From: Pseudophaeomoniella oleicola
Taxonomy: Eukaryota; Ascomycota; Eurotiomycetes; Phaeomoniellales; Phaeomoniellaceae
Direction: 5' to 3'
Length of the DNA stretch: 64,000 nt
Assembly: GCA_003868215.1 (NCBI GenBank)
Contig: QWDQ01000028.1
Coordinates: 62,001-126,000, forward strand
Shown one piece after another: positions 21,522 to 31,619 of the stretch. Made by a program: the position numbers and the translations under genes. The notes below the pieces were generated by a model. It was not told where the DNA came from and did no database searches. It worked only from the letters and a program-made list of their open reading frames with translations. The stretch's first letter is position 1; every line of letters begins with the position of its first letter.

Positions 21522-24461
21522 ATGTCAGACTCAGACAACGATTCCCAGCAATCTGATCATCCCGCCTTGAGCCCTTCTGTGACCGACGTTCCTGTAACGC
21601 CTGGCGTACTGTCTTCTGGAGCCACAGCATATCAACCACCATCACGGACTCAAACGTCATCGGGGAATGCAAGTTCTTATTTCAGCTCCAAGCCAGCCAA
21701 TGCCAGGGTACCCGGGATGCATCCGGATTCGCCGGCTGCAGTGGCCAGAGGCTCACGTAATGGTGCAGAGCTCCTACGACGTCTCAGCTTGCCTGGGTTA
21801 GCGACGCCAGATGTTATCACGAGCGATCCCCGGAAAGAATATTCAAATCTTAACCTGAGTGGCAACATCATCAGTGCAAGCTTTTGCATCCCTCAGAAAC
21901 CTACCTACAAATTCGGAGGCGGATGGGACATGCGTGCACGTCGGGGGACGTCGGCTCTTTTCGACAATTTCGGCCACCTAGCATCTCGAAACACACCTTT
22001 CAATCATACCCTGGTGGGTTGGACTGGTGAAATTGAAAGTACGCTGATGCCCGCGTCTCCCCAGCAGCTGACTCCGGCAAAGGGGTCCATTAAGTCTCCT
22101 GATCCGAGCTTGGCCTCTAATCGCAAGGATCCATCAATTCCGCTCAGTCAAGCCTCAGCACCAATACCAGTAAATGCGGCCCAAAAGTCCAACCATCCAC
22201 CTAGCGATGTCATGGTCATCCCAAAGGCTGATCAAGAAGATCTAGAGAAGCTGCTCAGAGAAGACCCTAACGGAAAAGTCGTTCCGATCTGGCTGCATGA
22301 TGAATCAGAACAGGAAGGGGACACACTCATGCTAAAGAATCAAAGTCGATGGCGCAAATATGCCGAGCATGAGCTGTTCACCCTGTTCCACTATAAACAG
22401 CATGCACCTGATGATGGTCGCGCCGAACGCAGGTGGTGGGCAGATTATGTTCGCTTGAATCACCTTTTCGCCAAAAAGATACTCTCTATCTATCGTCCAG
22501 GAGATATTGTTTGGATACACGACTATCATCTCTTGCTTTTGCCACATATTCTACGACAACGCGTTCCAGATATGTACATCGGCCTATTCATCCACATACC
22601 TTTCCCCAGCAGTGAATACATGCGATGTCTACCCCGCCGCAAAGATGTTCTGACTGGATGTCTGGGCGCTACCATGATTGGCTTCCAATCCTTCAGTTAT
22701 TCGCGCCACTTTTCGTCGTGTTGTCAACGCATACTTGGATATTCCGCAGATGTCGCCGGGGTCGATGCTCAAGGCGTTCGGGTTTTCGTTGATGTTTTCC
22801 CAATTGGAATCGATGCTACAGCAGTCCAAAAGGCCGCTTATACTAACCGGGTGGTAGAGAACAAAATGGCGGCCATCAGGGCAATGTATGCAGGGAAGAA
22901 AATCATTGTAGGACGTGACCGCTTGGATAGTGTTCGCGGTGTCGCCCAGAAACTTCAAGCTTTCGAAAACTTCCTTGATAGATATCCCCAATGGCGCGAC
23001 CAGGTCGTCCTGATACAAGTCACCAGTCCTACGAGCACGCTACGCGAGTTTGAAGATGATGAGCACACCATGGCGAACAAAATCTCAGACCTTGTCTCGA
23101 GGATCAACGGCAAATACGGTTCCCTCAGCTTTGCACCAGTGCAACATTATCCGCAGTATCTGTCCCGTGATGAATATTTTGCTCTGCTAAGAGTCGCAGA
23201 TGTGGCGCTCAATACTAGTGTCAGAGACGGCATGAATACCGCTAGTCTGGAATATATCGTTTGCCAGAAGGATCATTATGGGCCGCTGATACTGTCCGAG
23301 TTCTCTGGAACTGCGGGCAATCTGACGAACGCTCTGCACATTAACCCTTGGGATCTTACTGGTGTAGCGGACATGATCAACTATGCATTGACTATGAGCC
23401 CCTCAGCAAAACGCGAATTGCACACCAAGCTCTACGAACATGTTACTACGCACACCGTCTCTAACTGGTCTAACACTTTCGTTCGGCGCCTTCTTATCAA
23501 TCTTCAGTCAGCAACTCAAAATGTCATCACGCCTGAGCTTGACCGAGCAAAATGCATCAAACAGTACAATTCTACGCATCGCAGGTTATTCATGTTCGAT
23601 TATGATGGCACACTGACGCCGATCGTCAAGGAGCCAAGCGCCGCGATCCCCTCCGATAAGGTCTTACGCACCATCAAGAAACTTGCATCAAATCCAGAGA
23701 ATGCGGTATGGTTAATCAGTGGTCGCGATCGGGACTTCTTGTCTGAATGGTGGGGTCACATCCCTGAAGTCGGCCTGAGCGCTGAACACGGCTGTTTCAT
23801 GCGTCCACCTCGGAGTGAGGAAGGTCATTGGGACAACCTTGCCGAAACATTGGATATGGGATGGCAGGCTGAGGCATTCCGCATATTTGAGAGTTTTAGC
23901 GAGAAAGCTCAAGGCTCTTGGGTTGAACGGAAGACTGTCGCGATCACTTGGCATTACCGGAAAGTTGCAGCTGAGCTTGGAGAGTACATGGCGCGCTTGG
24001 CCAAGGAAGAGTTGGAGGAAAAGGTGTGTCAAAAATGGGAGGTGGAAGTCATGAGTGGCAAGGCCAACCTGGAAGTTCGACCCAGGTTCTTGAATAAGGG
24101 TTTCATTGTTACGAGATTAATCGAAGAATACTCCCAACGGCCTGAGTTCATCTTGTGTGCCGGCGATGACTTCACCGACGAAGGTAGGCGAGTCCGCTAT
24201 TGCGTCACTCTCTTATGTTGTCGTTTCTTACTGACGAATGCTCTATCAGATATGTTCCGTTCTCTAGTTGCCGCCCAATTACCCGATGATCATGTCTTCT
24301 CAATCAGTATTGGACCAAGCACCAAGAAAACCTTGGCTAGGTGGCATTTGTCCGAGCCATCAGCCTTAATCAGCACAGTCGCAAGTCTCAATGGGGATTT
24401 TGATAGCAATCAGGAGCAGAGTGGGATTGGTGCCATGGTCGAGGCCGACCGTATGGGGTGA
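21522..24461 (+). CDS. tps2: Trehalose-6-phosphate phosphatase (Tps2/OrlA)
   Basis: Predicted join(21522..24183, 24250..24461), 957 residues. Residues about 100-670 form a TPS-like (GT20) domain (HDYHLLLLPHILR, FIHIPFPSSE, SVRDGMNTASLEYI). In Tps2 proteins this domain is normally not a working synthase. The C-terminal HAD phosphatase domain has the nucleophile motif FDYDGTLTP (D693 and D695), WLISGRD, and the late acidic motif GDDFTDED formed across the intron. The enzyme converts trehalose-6-phosphate to trehalose in the cytosolic TPS complex and is needed for heat and osmotic tolerance in fungi. The 66-nt intron is a multiple of three and contains no stop, so an unspliced message would add 22 residues inside the phosphatase motif. 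CCCCT elements upstream suggest stress control. Confidence 0.95.
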   Translation: MSDSDNDSQQSDHPALSPSVTDVPVTPGVLSSGATAYQPPSRTQTSSGNASSYFSSKPANARVPGMHPDSPAAVARGSRNGAELLRRLSLPGLATPDVITSDPRKEYSNLNLSGNIISASFCIPQKPTYKFGGGWDMRARRGTSALFDNFGHLASRNTPFNHTLVGWTGEIESTLMPASPQQLTPAKGSIKSPDPSLASNRKDPSIPLSQASAPIPVNAAQKSNHPPSDVMVIPKADQEDLEKLLREDPNGKVVPIWLHDESEQEGDTLMLKNQSRWRKYAEHELFTLFHYKQHAPDDGRAERRWWADYVRLNHLFAKKILSIYRPGDIVWIHDYHLLLLPHILRQRVPDMYIGLFIHIPFPSSEYMRCLPRRKDVLTGCLGATMIGFQSFSYSRHFSSCCQRILGYSADVAGVDAQGVRVFVDVFPIGIDATAVQKAAYTNRVVENKMAAIRAMYAGKKIIVGRDRLDSVRGVAQKLQAFENFLDRYPQWRDQVVLIQVTSPTSTLREFEDDEHTMANKISDLVSRINGKYGSLSFAPVQHYPQYLSRDEYFALLRVADVALNTSVRDGMNTASLEYIVCQKDHYGPLILSEFSGTAGNLTNALHINPWDLTGVADMINYALTMSPSAKRELHTKLYEHVTTHTVSNWSNTFVRRLLINLQSATQNVITPELDRAKCIKQYNSTHRRLFMFDYDGTLTPIVKEPSAAIPSDKVLRTIKKLASNPENAVWLISGRDRDFLSEWWGHIPEVGLSAEHGCFMRPPRSEEGHWDNLAETLDMGWQAEAFRIFESFSEKAQGSWVERKTVAITWHYRKVAAELGEYMARLAKEELEEKVCQKWEVEVMSGKANLEVRPRFLNKGFIVTRLIEEYSQRPEFILCAGDDFTDEGRRVRYCVTLLCCRFLLTNALSDMFRSLVAAQLPDDHVFSISIGPSTKKTLARWHLSEPSALISTVASLNGDFDSNQEQSGIGAMVEADRMG

Positions 24462-25585
24462 TGGGCAGTGGTTACATTGTCATACATAGAACGCTCATGT
24501 GGATGATTGGATAGGGAAACATGGTAATTACACCTCTGGCCTTTTTATTTTTATAGAGAAAGGGTGGGAGATTAGGAAAGACCACGTTTTGCGTAAAGGC
24601 TCCTTGTTTGGCGCATTACTTAAGGAGTAATTAAACATTTGGGTCCCATAGAGCAGCACGACAGGCATCAAAAACAAGATACATACAAACACATACCGAT
24701 TGGATTGGATTGGATTGGATTGAAAATTGTTTTGTCGGTTTCTCATTGAATTCTCGTTCATCTTTTTCTTAACACGTATCCTCGGGGTGGTGTATGTAGG
24801 TATCTATGTGTGTATATGATGCTTTCAAAGAGATGGAGAGTGGATACATGAGTTACAAGATATAGATGCACAATTGGGTTCATTTCTTCTCCCTTTTTAG
24901 GGGCGGGGTGGTTAGGTTGCTAACCTCACTGAATAATCCTGCTTGGCTGTTCGTAGAGTCCCCGTCGCGGGTGGTTGTTCCGTCTCTTCGTGTGTTGTTT
25001 TACGCCGCTGCTGCTGCTGCTGCTGCTGCTGGAGACTGTTCTTGCTTGCATGGAATACCATCGCCTCGCATCGGTCAGAAATAATGATGTGTTCGGTCGG
25101 AATGTGATGCTAGTCGGTGTGAATTTCTTCTGAGACCTCTCCTTTTCAGAGATGAGTGTCAGGTGTGTGATGTTGGCGTAATGTAGTAACAGGTCGGGTA
25201 GCGGTTCGACAACAAGGCAGGACCTAATCATGATTTGAGGATGCTATGAGTCCAGTGGTTGTGTGAGGGGGATTGGAGTGGAATAGCGTCGATGAATCTG
25301 ACCTGGTCGACTGGCTGCGGCGAATGTAAAGCAGGATCGGTTATTTGAACACGTCGATGATGGATGGCGAACGCATTACGAGAGAGCAGAGGTCGGGAAG
25401 ATCCTATGACGTGACTGACTTGGATTTGGACATTCAAGGAACCATGGAGAGCTGGACAAATGATCCATAGGCAGATCTGGGATTTGCATGTTGTCGGCCA
25501 CTTGATCCTGAGACTGAAGGTTCTCAGGGTAGTTGACTGTATAATCTGCAAGCCATGGGACCACGGATTCCTGCAAAATCGATTC
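24462..25585. other. convergent spacer between tps2 and ALG13
   Basis: The spacer contains an ATTGG pentanucleotide tandem run at about 24696-24721 and a GCT trinucleotide run at about 25006-25031. Open frames at 24926-25231 and 25228-25576 on the minus strand follow the ALG13 stop but have no recognisable domain or start. No gene is supported. Confidence 0.5.
25006..25031. repeat. GCT trinucleotide microsatellite
   Basis: About eight to nine tandem GCT units in the spacer downstream of tps2. Confidence 0.8.
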
Positions 25586-26299
25586 CTAATCGACCCATCC
25601 CATTTCCTGGTTCATGACTTCCTCTAGTGCTCGGCTTCCCTTGCCCTCTGCGCTGTTGACAGGTGGCCAAGATTGCATTCGTCGACGGAGAACTTCAGCT
25701 TCTTTGATCGCGGAAGATAGGCGGCTGCAAATCCTGTTACGTGTCCGGACAAACAGAGAGAGCACCAAATCATCTTACCTGATTTTTCCATATATCACGT
25801 AGTCTTGCTTAGCAAGCTCTTCGGCAAGCTCCACCTGATGATTGTGCAGGAGATCTGTGTTTGGTACCACTATCAGTGGAACGCCTATGCGAAGAGCTTC
25901 GAGAATAGACCCAGATCCTACACGAAAGATTATCAGTCTCGCTGGAGAATAACATCAGACTGGTCCCTTCTTACCTGCGTGGCTAATCACGACCCCTTCA
26001 TCATTCCCATGCAGGCTTGCCCCTTTGGCGAGTCGCATTTCCTCGGCCAAGCCAGCATTGTTGAAATCAAAGCCTACGACAGTTACACCATTGTTTTCCT
26101 TATACTCCTTCCCGTGCTGTAAGATAACATTGTCAAAGATATGTTTGCCCTCGGCTCCATATTGGAGTAATAGATCTGTATAGTTCGCATTTTGAAGAGC
26201 CTCAATGAATGATGGTTCAAGGGCTGCTTCTAGCAAGCTATTGAAGGCTGCTGTTGCACCAATTGTCACGAAGCAAGTCTTTCGGGGTTTCGTTGACAT
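25586..26299 (-). CDS. ALG13: ALG13, catalytic subunit of UDP-GlcNAc transferase
   Basis: Predicted complement(join(25586..25733, 25779..25917, 25975..26299)), 203 residues, matching the usual length of fungal Alg13. The N-terminus carries [16 protein letters not shown]. Across the first intron the diagnostic GT-B motif [23 protein letters not shown] is formed, followed by [14 protein letters not shown]. The C-terminus ends [12 protein letters not shown], typical of the family. Alg13 with its membrane anchor Alg14 adds the second GlcNAc to dolichol-linked GlcNAc on the cytosolic face of the ER, early in N-glycan precursor synthesis. Introns are 45 and 57 nt with good GTAAGA donors. The start at 26299 is the first ATG of the frame; it faces the mS35 gene 248 bp away. 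Confidence 0.93.
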
Positions 26300-26547
26300 G
26301 TTGTCAGAGAGATATAGCAATTACATAAAGATGAAAGTCCAAGAAATGTTGCAGGCCATGTCAAAGTCATGTCAAACTCATATTGAATGAAGACGTCGAT
26401 AGCTGACCAGAGTCGATTACCTTTTTGGGCCTAGTCTCGATTCCGCCGCGGAACGGACGTTTGGAAATTTGTCGCAGTAGTTGAGCAGTTGAGCAGTTGG
26501 TCAATTGGCACTCGTCACATCAACCATCTTCCACCCCAGGTGCAGAG
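26300..26547. promoter_or_regulatory. compact bidirectional promoter between ALG13 and mS35
   Basis: Only 248 bp separate the two start codons, which point away from each other, so both promoters must lie here or overlap. No other open frame fits. The interval includes a short tandem of TTGAGCAG near 26478-26496. Confidence 0.6.
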
Positions 26548-27774
26548 ATGTCGACAGTATCGCAGCGTTTCTGTCGGTGCTTGCAGTCACTAAATCGGCA
26601 ATCGGCATCAAAAAGAAAGTGTTATAGCATATCATCATACCGCCAATTTACCACCACTGCACGGCGATTTGCAGCAGACGAAGATGCAGACAAGAATACC
26701 AACACATCCGCAGGTGGTGACAGGAGACGGTCATTCACGCCCACCCCATTCTCAGTAGATCTTCTCGATCAGACAGAGAGAGAGACGTTTGAGTCCTTAC
26801 CAATCGCCGAGCAAGACAAAGTGAAAGAAGCATGGCTGCAGATACAACCAGAACTCGAGTTGGCGATGGCCAACGATCCAGACGCCGACTTTGAGTTGAA
26901 ACGATTAGCCCGCAAACCCGAGTTGCGCCATATCGAAGACGATATCAACGACGGAAGAGTGCCCAAAAGTCAGTTGGGCTTCTGGGGTGGCGACGAGGAC
27001 GACGAACTCGGGCAAGTGCCTGATGAAGAGCAGCAGTCAAATCAAGATATGACAAGTATTGCACACGAGGAGCTAGGCCTGCATCGTGAAATCAGAGAAT
27101 ATACACGGCTAGCGGCATGGGACATGCCATTCCTAAGCAGTATGATGAAGGCCCCTTTTCAAGTCCACTGTCACCGGCCGTGCTAACATTCTTCAGAATT
27201 TGCCAAACCGTACAGTCCTCCCCCGCTGACCTCTCCGCTACGATTCCGCTACACTACCTACATGGGCGAATCCCATCCTGCGCAACGCAAGGTCGTTGTG
27301 GAATTCTGCCCTGCAGATCTCCAACTGAACCCGGCCCAACAACTCAAACTCAAGAAGCTCGTCGGAGCACGTTACAACCCAGACAAGAACGTCATAAAGA
27401 TGTCCTGCGAGAAATTCGACACCCCAGCCCAGAACAAACGCTACCTCGGCGACCTCATCGCCACGCTCATCACCGAAGCGAAAGACACCACCGACACCTT
27501 CGAAGACATCCCACTAGACCTCCGCCACCACCGCGCCAAACCCAAGCCAAGGTATCCATCCGCGTGGAACCTGAACGAAGATCTCGCCAAGAAAATCGAG
27601 TCCGACAGATTCGAAAAGAAACAATCCGCCGCCGCCGCTGTTATCGTGGACGGAGACCAGATCGTTCACGACCACATCGCGTCCAAGGCCAGTACACCTG
27701 CTGCTCAACCGGAACCGGTGCATGTGAATATCGGCGGTGGTAGGGGTGGCAGGAGAAGCGGTGCTAGGTTCTAA
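26548..27774 (+). CDS. RSM24: Mitochondrial small ribosomal subunit protein mS35 (Rsm24)
   Basis: Predicted join(26548..27139, 27197..27774), 389 residues. The N-terminus is basic and Ser/Thr-rich (RFCRCLQSLNRQSASKRK), a likely mitochondrial targeting signal. The conserved MRP-S28/mS35 domain covers about residues 205-330, with RYTTYMGESHPAQRKVVVEF, YNPDKNVIKMSCEKF, NKRYLGDLI and DTFEDIPLDLRH. The C-terminus ends in a Gly/Arg-rich tail. The 57-nt intron was placed by frame and a GTATGA donor. It is a structural component of the mitochondrial small subunit, transcribed divergently from ALG13. Confidence 0.93.
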
Positions 27775-28142
27775 GACCTGGCCCGGTCTGCGCAGGATAG
27801 GTAGGTAGATAGGTGGGGGAGAGCATTGCATCTTCACGACCCATGGTCCATGTACATATGTGTATTAAAATGAAAGAATCAGTTGGGGGGTTTTTTTTTC
27901 TAAAGAGATTGAGCGTCCATTGATTGACTGGCTAATTCTTTTTTTTTTCCTTTGTCTCTCCTGAAGACTTTTCAATTTATGTAAAGAAAAGGAAAAAAAA
28001 AACCTATGGAAAGTAAAGACAAACATAATACTTTGTTGTTTAAAATGAGCGTATTTCCTACCAAATCCGTCCCCTGTTCCTCCGCCACTACTCCTCTTCC
28101 ACTCTCCTCCTTCTTGACCGAAAAATGGGTTTGTTTTTGCTT

Positions 28143-28182
<40 letters not shown>

Positions 28183-28730
28183 TGCGGAGGCGAGGCAATG
28201 ACTTGGGGATACGTGTGGGTGTGTAAATGAAAAGTGAAACTCAAATATAAAAAAACTTGTTTTTTAGTCGTAAAATTCGTTAATATTGGGGGGATGGTGT
28301 CGTTCATGAACGTTGTTCCAGATCTGGGAACTCTTTAGGGGAGCGAATTTTCTTTTTGGTTTTCCTTCGTTGTCTGATGTGTTCTGCTTGATGGACTGAG
28401 GCGTGGGTTGGGGGGGAGTGGTTGGTGTCAACATGAGTGAATGTGTTGTTTTGGGTCTCCCCGTACATAAAGCGAGTGAATGGTGAATGAAGGAATGGAG
28501 GAGGGTGATTTCTTGAAAGAATGTTGTGAAGATGGGGGGTTGGTGGGAGTAACATGATTGCGGCATGAAAAGATCGATTCGAAAAGCAATGGGATGAGAA
28601 GAAAATAAGATGCCTTGGATTCTTTCCACCATGAGATGATGGCGATAAGGCAGGAAGGTCAGTCACGATACATATAGCTAGCTTCCGTGAGTATTGGATA
28701 GCTAGCCATACACTCACGGGCCATGTATCT
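27775..28730. other. convergent 3' spacer with T-runs and a CT microsatellite
   Basis: The spacer lies between the 3' ends of mS35 and the CCCH gene. It contains T-runs at about 27891-27899 and 27938-27946 and a CT dinucleotide run at about 28142-28176. Open frames here are low-complexity shadows. No gene is seen. Confidence 0.6.
28142..28176. repeat. CT dinucleotide microsatellite
   Basis: About seventeen tandem CT units in non-coding DNA. Confidence 0.85.
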
Positions 28731-30351
28731 TTAAGCGGTCTTCTCTTTAATTGAGAGGGATTGGGCAGCTCCTTCTTTCTCCTCAGTTACTGCTGGGACT
28801 GGGGCTGGAACTTCATTCGGAGCTGGCATTGCACTTGGAGTAGTAGAGACTGGCAGCGGACGGGGGGGTTTGCATGGTAGCAGCTTCAACAAGTGCAGCA
28901 GGTGACTCTGCTAAGGCCAATGTAGGAGCGCCTGAGGCCTTTGCTGGAACCTTTATAGTCTCCTTCAGTTGCACCATCGCCTTTTCCTTTGCGGTTCCTT
29001 TGGTTGTTGAAACCATGACCGTACGTCCCTTAGTTTCTCGCTTGTTGAGTTTTCTTGCCTTATGACGCCGGGGTTTTGGAGCTGCGCTGGGAACATTCGA
29101 AGGTATAGGATTACCACTGGTATCTTGAACGTTTTTGGACAAGACTGTAGGGATGGATCCGGCTACATTGAGTCCGCGGCTAGATGCGCCAGAGTCCATG
29201 GCGCTGGGAAGAGAGTTTGCATGCTTGGACGCGAAAAGGCTCCTTGGACCGCTCAAGAGAGAGGCCGAAATAGGCGAGCTTGGTGACGTGACATAGCTCG
29301 TATCTGATGCTTCGGTTTCTGCGAGAGATATAAGATCAAAGTCTTTACAATTGCGGCGACGCAAATCCTTTATATTGTCCGTAGTCAAAAGGTCGACAGG
29401 GTCGTCCCAGCTGTTGACTTTACGCCCTTGACGCCGGAAGGAGGGCGGTCTGGGCGGACCTCGCGGAGCAGCTGGAAATGGAGAAGCGTATGGCGCATTC
29501 CTATTGGGAAGAGTCCAGGCGTTCGATGGGCGAGCAGTAATACTTCGCAGTAATGGAGGCTCAATGCGCGGGTGATGTTTGAAGGTCAACTGCTGCATAT
29601 CCCTCGCAAGGTCTTCAACATTTTGAATGGATGCAACAGGGCGGTCACGCCAGTCACTTCTCAGGCGCCCCCGATCTTCGATACCCACATTGACGTTACC
29701 AGCTTGAAGGCTGGCCAGACCGTATTCTTCACGATACCAGCGAGGGATATCTTTGAGGCCGAGCTTGTGCAAGGTATCTTTGTCCATAGGCATTTCATGC
29801 TTGTAGAGACAGCCCTGCTGTGCGTAATCACATTCGCCGTGGCGTAGCCAAAAGGAGCAGTATTCCTTACGGCCTAGAGCTATATCTTCTTCCTGCGAGG
29901 TTTGCTGGACTCCCTGTGCCTTCTGCATGCGACCGATGTTGAATGTCTCAGGGTCCGCATTGCGAGGCGCAGATACAGTGTTCTTTGAGGTCGTTACAGG
30001 ATTTACGGGTGCGCTTGTCGGAGAATTGGAACCGGACTCTGATTGTGGTGTAATTGGCGGAGAAACTGGTATACTAACAGGAGGAAACACCTGCGGCAGC
30101 GTTGCAAATGAAGAGCAGTTAGGCACCTTCTCGACAGGAGGAAATGCTCGGATCTCTTTGTTGACGACGTATTTCTGGTGACGCGCTGTTTGCGTGCCTA
30201 AACTAGTCATGCCATGAGTTTCATGTGGAAAGAGCATGCGAGGGACATTGTGGATGTTGACGTTTGGCGGCAATTCATCAACCGCAATGACAGGAATTAT
30301 GGCCCCGTTCTCACGGGTAATGAAATGTTGGGGTTTCAACAATTGAGCCAT
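28731..30351 (-). CDS. CCCH-type zinc-finger protein with a disturbed 3' frame
   Basis: The start is taken at the ATG at 30351 (MAQLLKPQHF); the frame stays open upstream without strong reason to begin earlier. As read, it stops at 28813 (512 residues). A single CCCH finger, C-X8-C-X6-C-X3-H, lies in EYCSFWLRHGECDYAQQGCLYKHEMP around residue 170, followed by LGLKDIPRWYREEYGL. The rest is Pro/Ser-rich and disordered, with a Lys/Arg-rich patch (PKPRRHKARKLNKRE) near the end. CCCH fingers usually bind RNA, but the specific function is unknown. Beyond a run of seven G on the plus strand (28862-28868) coding character moves to another frame, which runs on with Pro/Val/Glu content to a stop at 28731. 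This may be a sequencing error, a genuine indel or an unseen intron. Confidence 0.75.
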
Positions 30352-31619
30352 GCTGAGTATTAGAGTTAGCAAGGAGCGCAGTAGGTCAAATAGCCCATGT
30401 ATTGAACTGTTGCTCTCTGGGCCTCTCGGGGTGAGAATCACAATAGGCAGAGAACGTTGCACCTCTTCGGAAGTAGTCGACTCAATGGTGTCAAAAGCGG
30501 TCTAGCTGAGACAGATCAGGGTTGGTAGATCCGGTGCTCCAAGGACAGACAACTATAGTTGTAGTTGTTAGTCACAGTCTACCCAATTGGTGAGTTGGAC
30601 CTGTTGAGGGTTCAAAGATGGGTGCAATAGTCGGGATGTCGATGTCTTGTTCTGAGTGATAGGACAGGAGGGGATCGTCTATAGATATTCAGATGGAGCC
30701 TCAATGGAACAATGTGCGGAACATGAGAATGTAGAAATGTCTGAAGAGAAGAGAGAAGAAAAAAATATGTCCTGCTGATGACGATCTTCCCTTATATATG
30801 TATCAATCTGTTATTGATGCCTGACGATGTACGAAATAGAGAGACGAAGGAGACGGTCAGCGATACGGTCGACAAGCTTGGGATTGCAAACAGCAATCGA
30901 CCTCTTAGCAAGGAGGACGGGATCAAGGAGCATGCCAAACAACTTGGATTCCCTGAACTCTGTCCTTGCGCCCTCACAGGACAGGCAATCAGGCAACCTC
31001 GCATCATTGGGGGCTTCGTTGTTTGCATAGTCATCCAAAGGATTGCTTGTACGACCGCACCTCGCGCGTATTGAGGGCAGCACTTCCCGATCATCACAAA
31101 GGGGGAGCAAATTCCCGGAGGCATGCTTGTTTGCGCCCAATTCATGCAGATTCTCCAACTGCCCATCCGATTCTCTGAAGGCAGAGGTCATTGATCATCC
31201 ATCTGATCTACAAGCGTTCTGGAAGCGCTTTCTGTCAAGATAGGAAATAACAAACATGCTACAAATGAGAGTCATGAAGCAGGAGTATGTCAACACTAGG
31301 TCAGGTACATAAGGTAGTAATTAGTATATAACACGAAGTTGAAGAAAGTGGGGAAGATTGCTTCCGGTTTCCTTCCATGATTTTAAATCCTCGGATTTTT
31401 GTTTGTTGCAATGTTTCAGGTCTTCATGCAGGAAGACCCATCTCAAGCCAATTGGTGATCAGGTCCTAACCCTCCATTTCCAGCTTCACTCGCTCATAGA
31501 ACAGTCGCCACTTTGGATCTCTGTTAAGCCGTCCTGCGTTGACAGTATTGTTCTATATTCCCCTACCAATTATATTGATTGTGTTCGGAAACCGCTCTCC
31601 GTAGCCCTTTGTCCCTGTC
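30352..31619. other. divergent promoter region between the CCCH gene and URA4
   Basis: The region is 1.27 kb. It holds the 5' region of the CCCH gene, a doubtful small minus-strand frame at 30811-31191, and the URA4 promoter. No repeat or named motif stands out. Confidence 0.5.
30811..31191 (-). CDS. hypothetical small protein, doubtful
   Basis: An ATG-initiated frame of 126 codons in the spacer between two divergent genes. The product is mixed in composition (it contains CDDREVLPSIRARC and PKLVDRIADRLLRLS), with no membrane segment, signal peptide or recognised motif. Other frames are also open over the same interval, so this may be chance. No intron or clear promoter could be assigned. Confidence 0.15.
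   Translation of the reverse strand: MTSAFRESDGQLENLHELGANKHASGNLLPLCDDREVLPSIRARCGRTSNPLDDYANNEAPNDARLPDCLSCEGARTEFRESKLFGMLLDPVLLAKRSIAVCNPKLVDRIADRLLRLSISYIVRHQ

Noticed and set aside
25228-25576. Minus-strand frames just after the ALG13 stop, as a further ALG13 exon
   Set aside because: The preceding exon already ends with the typical Alg13 C-terminus, and no valid donor joins it to this sequence.
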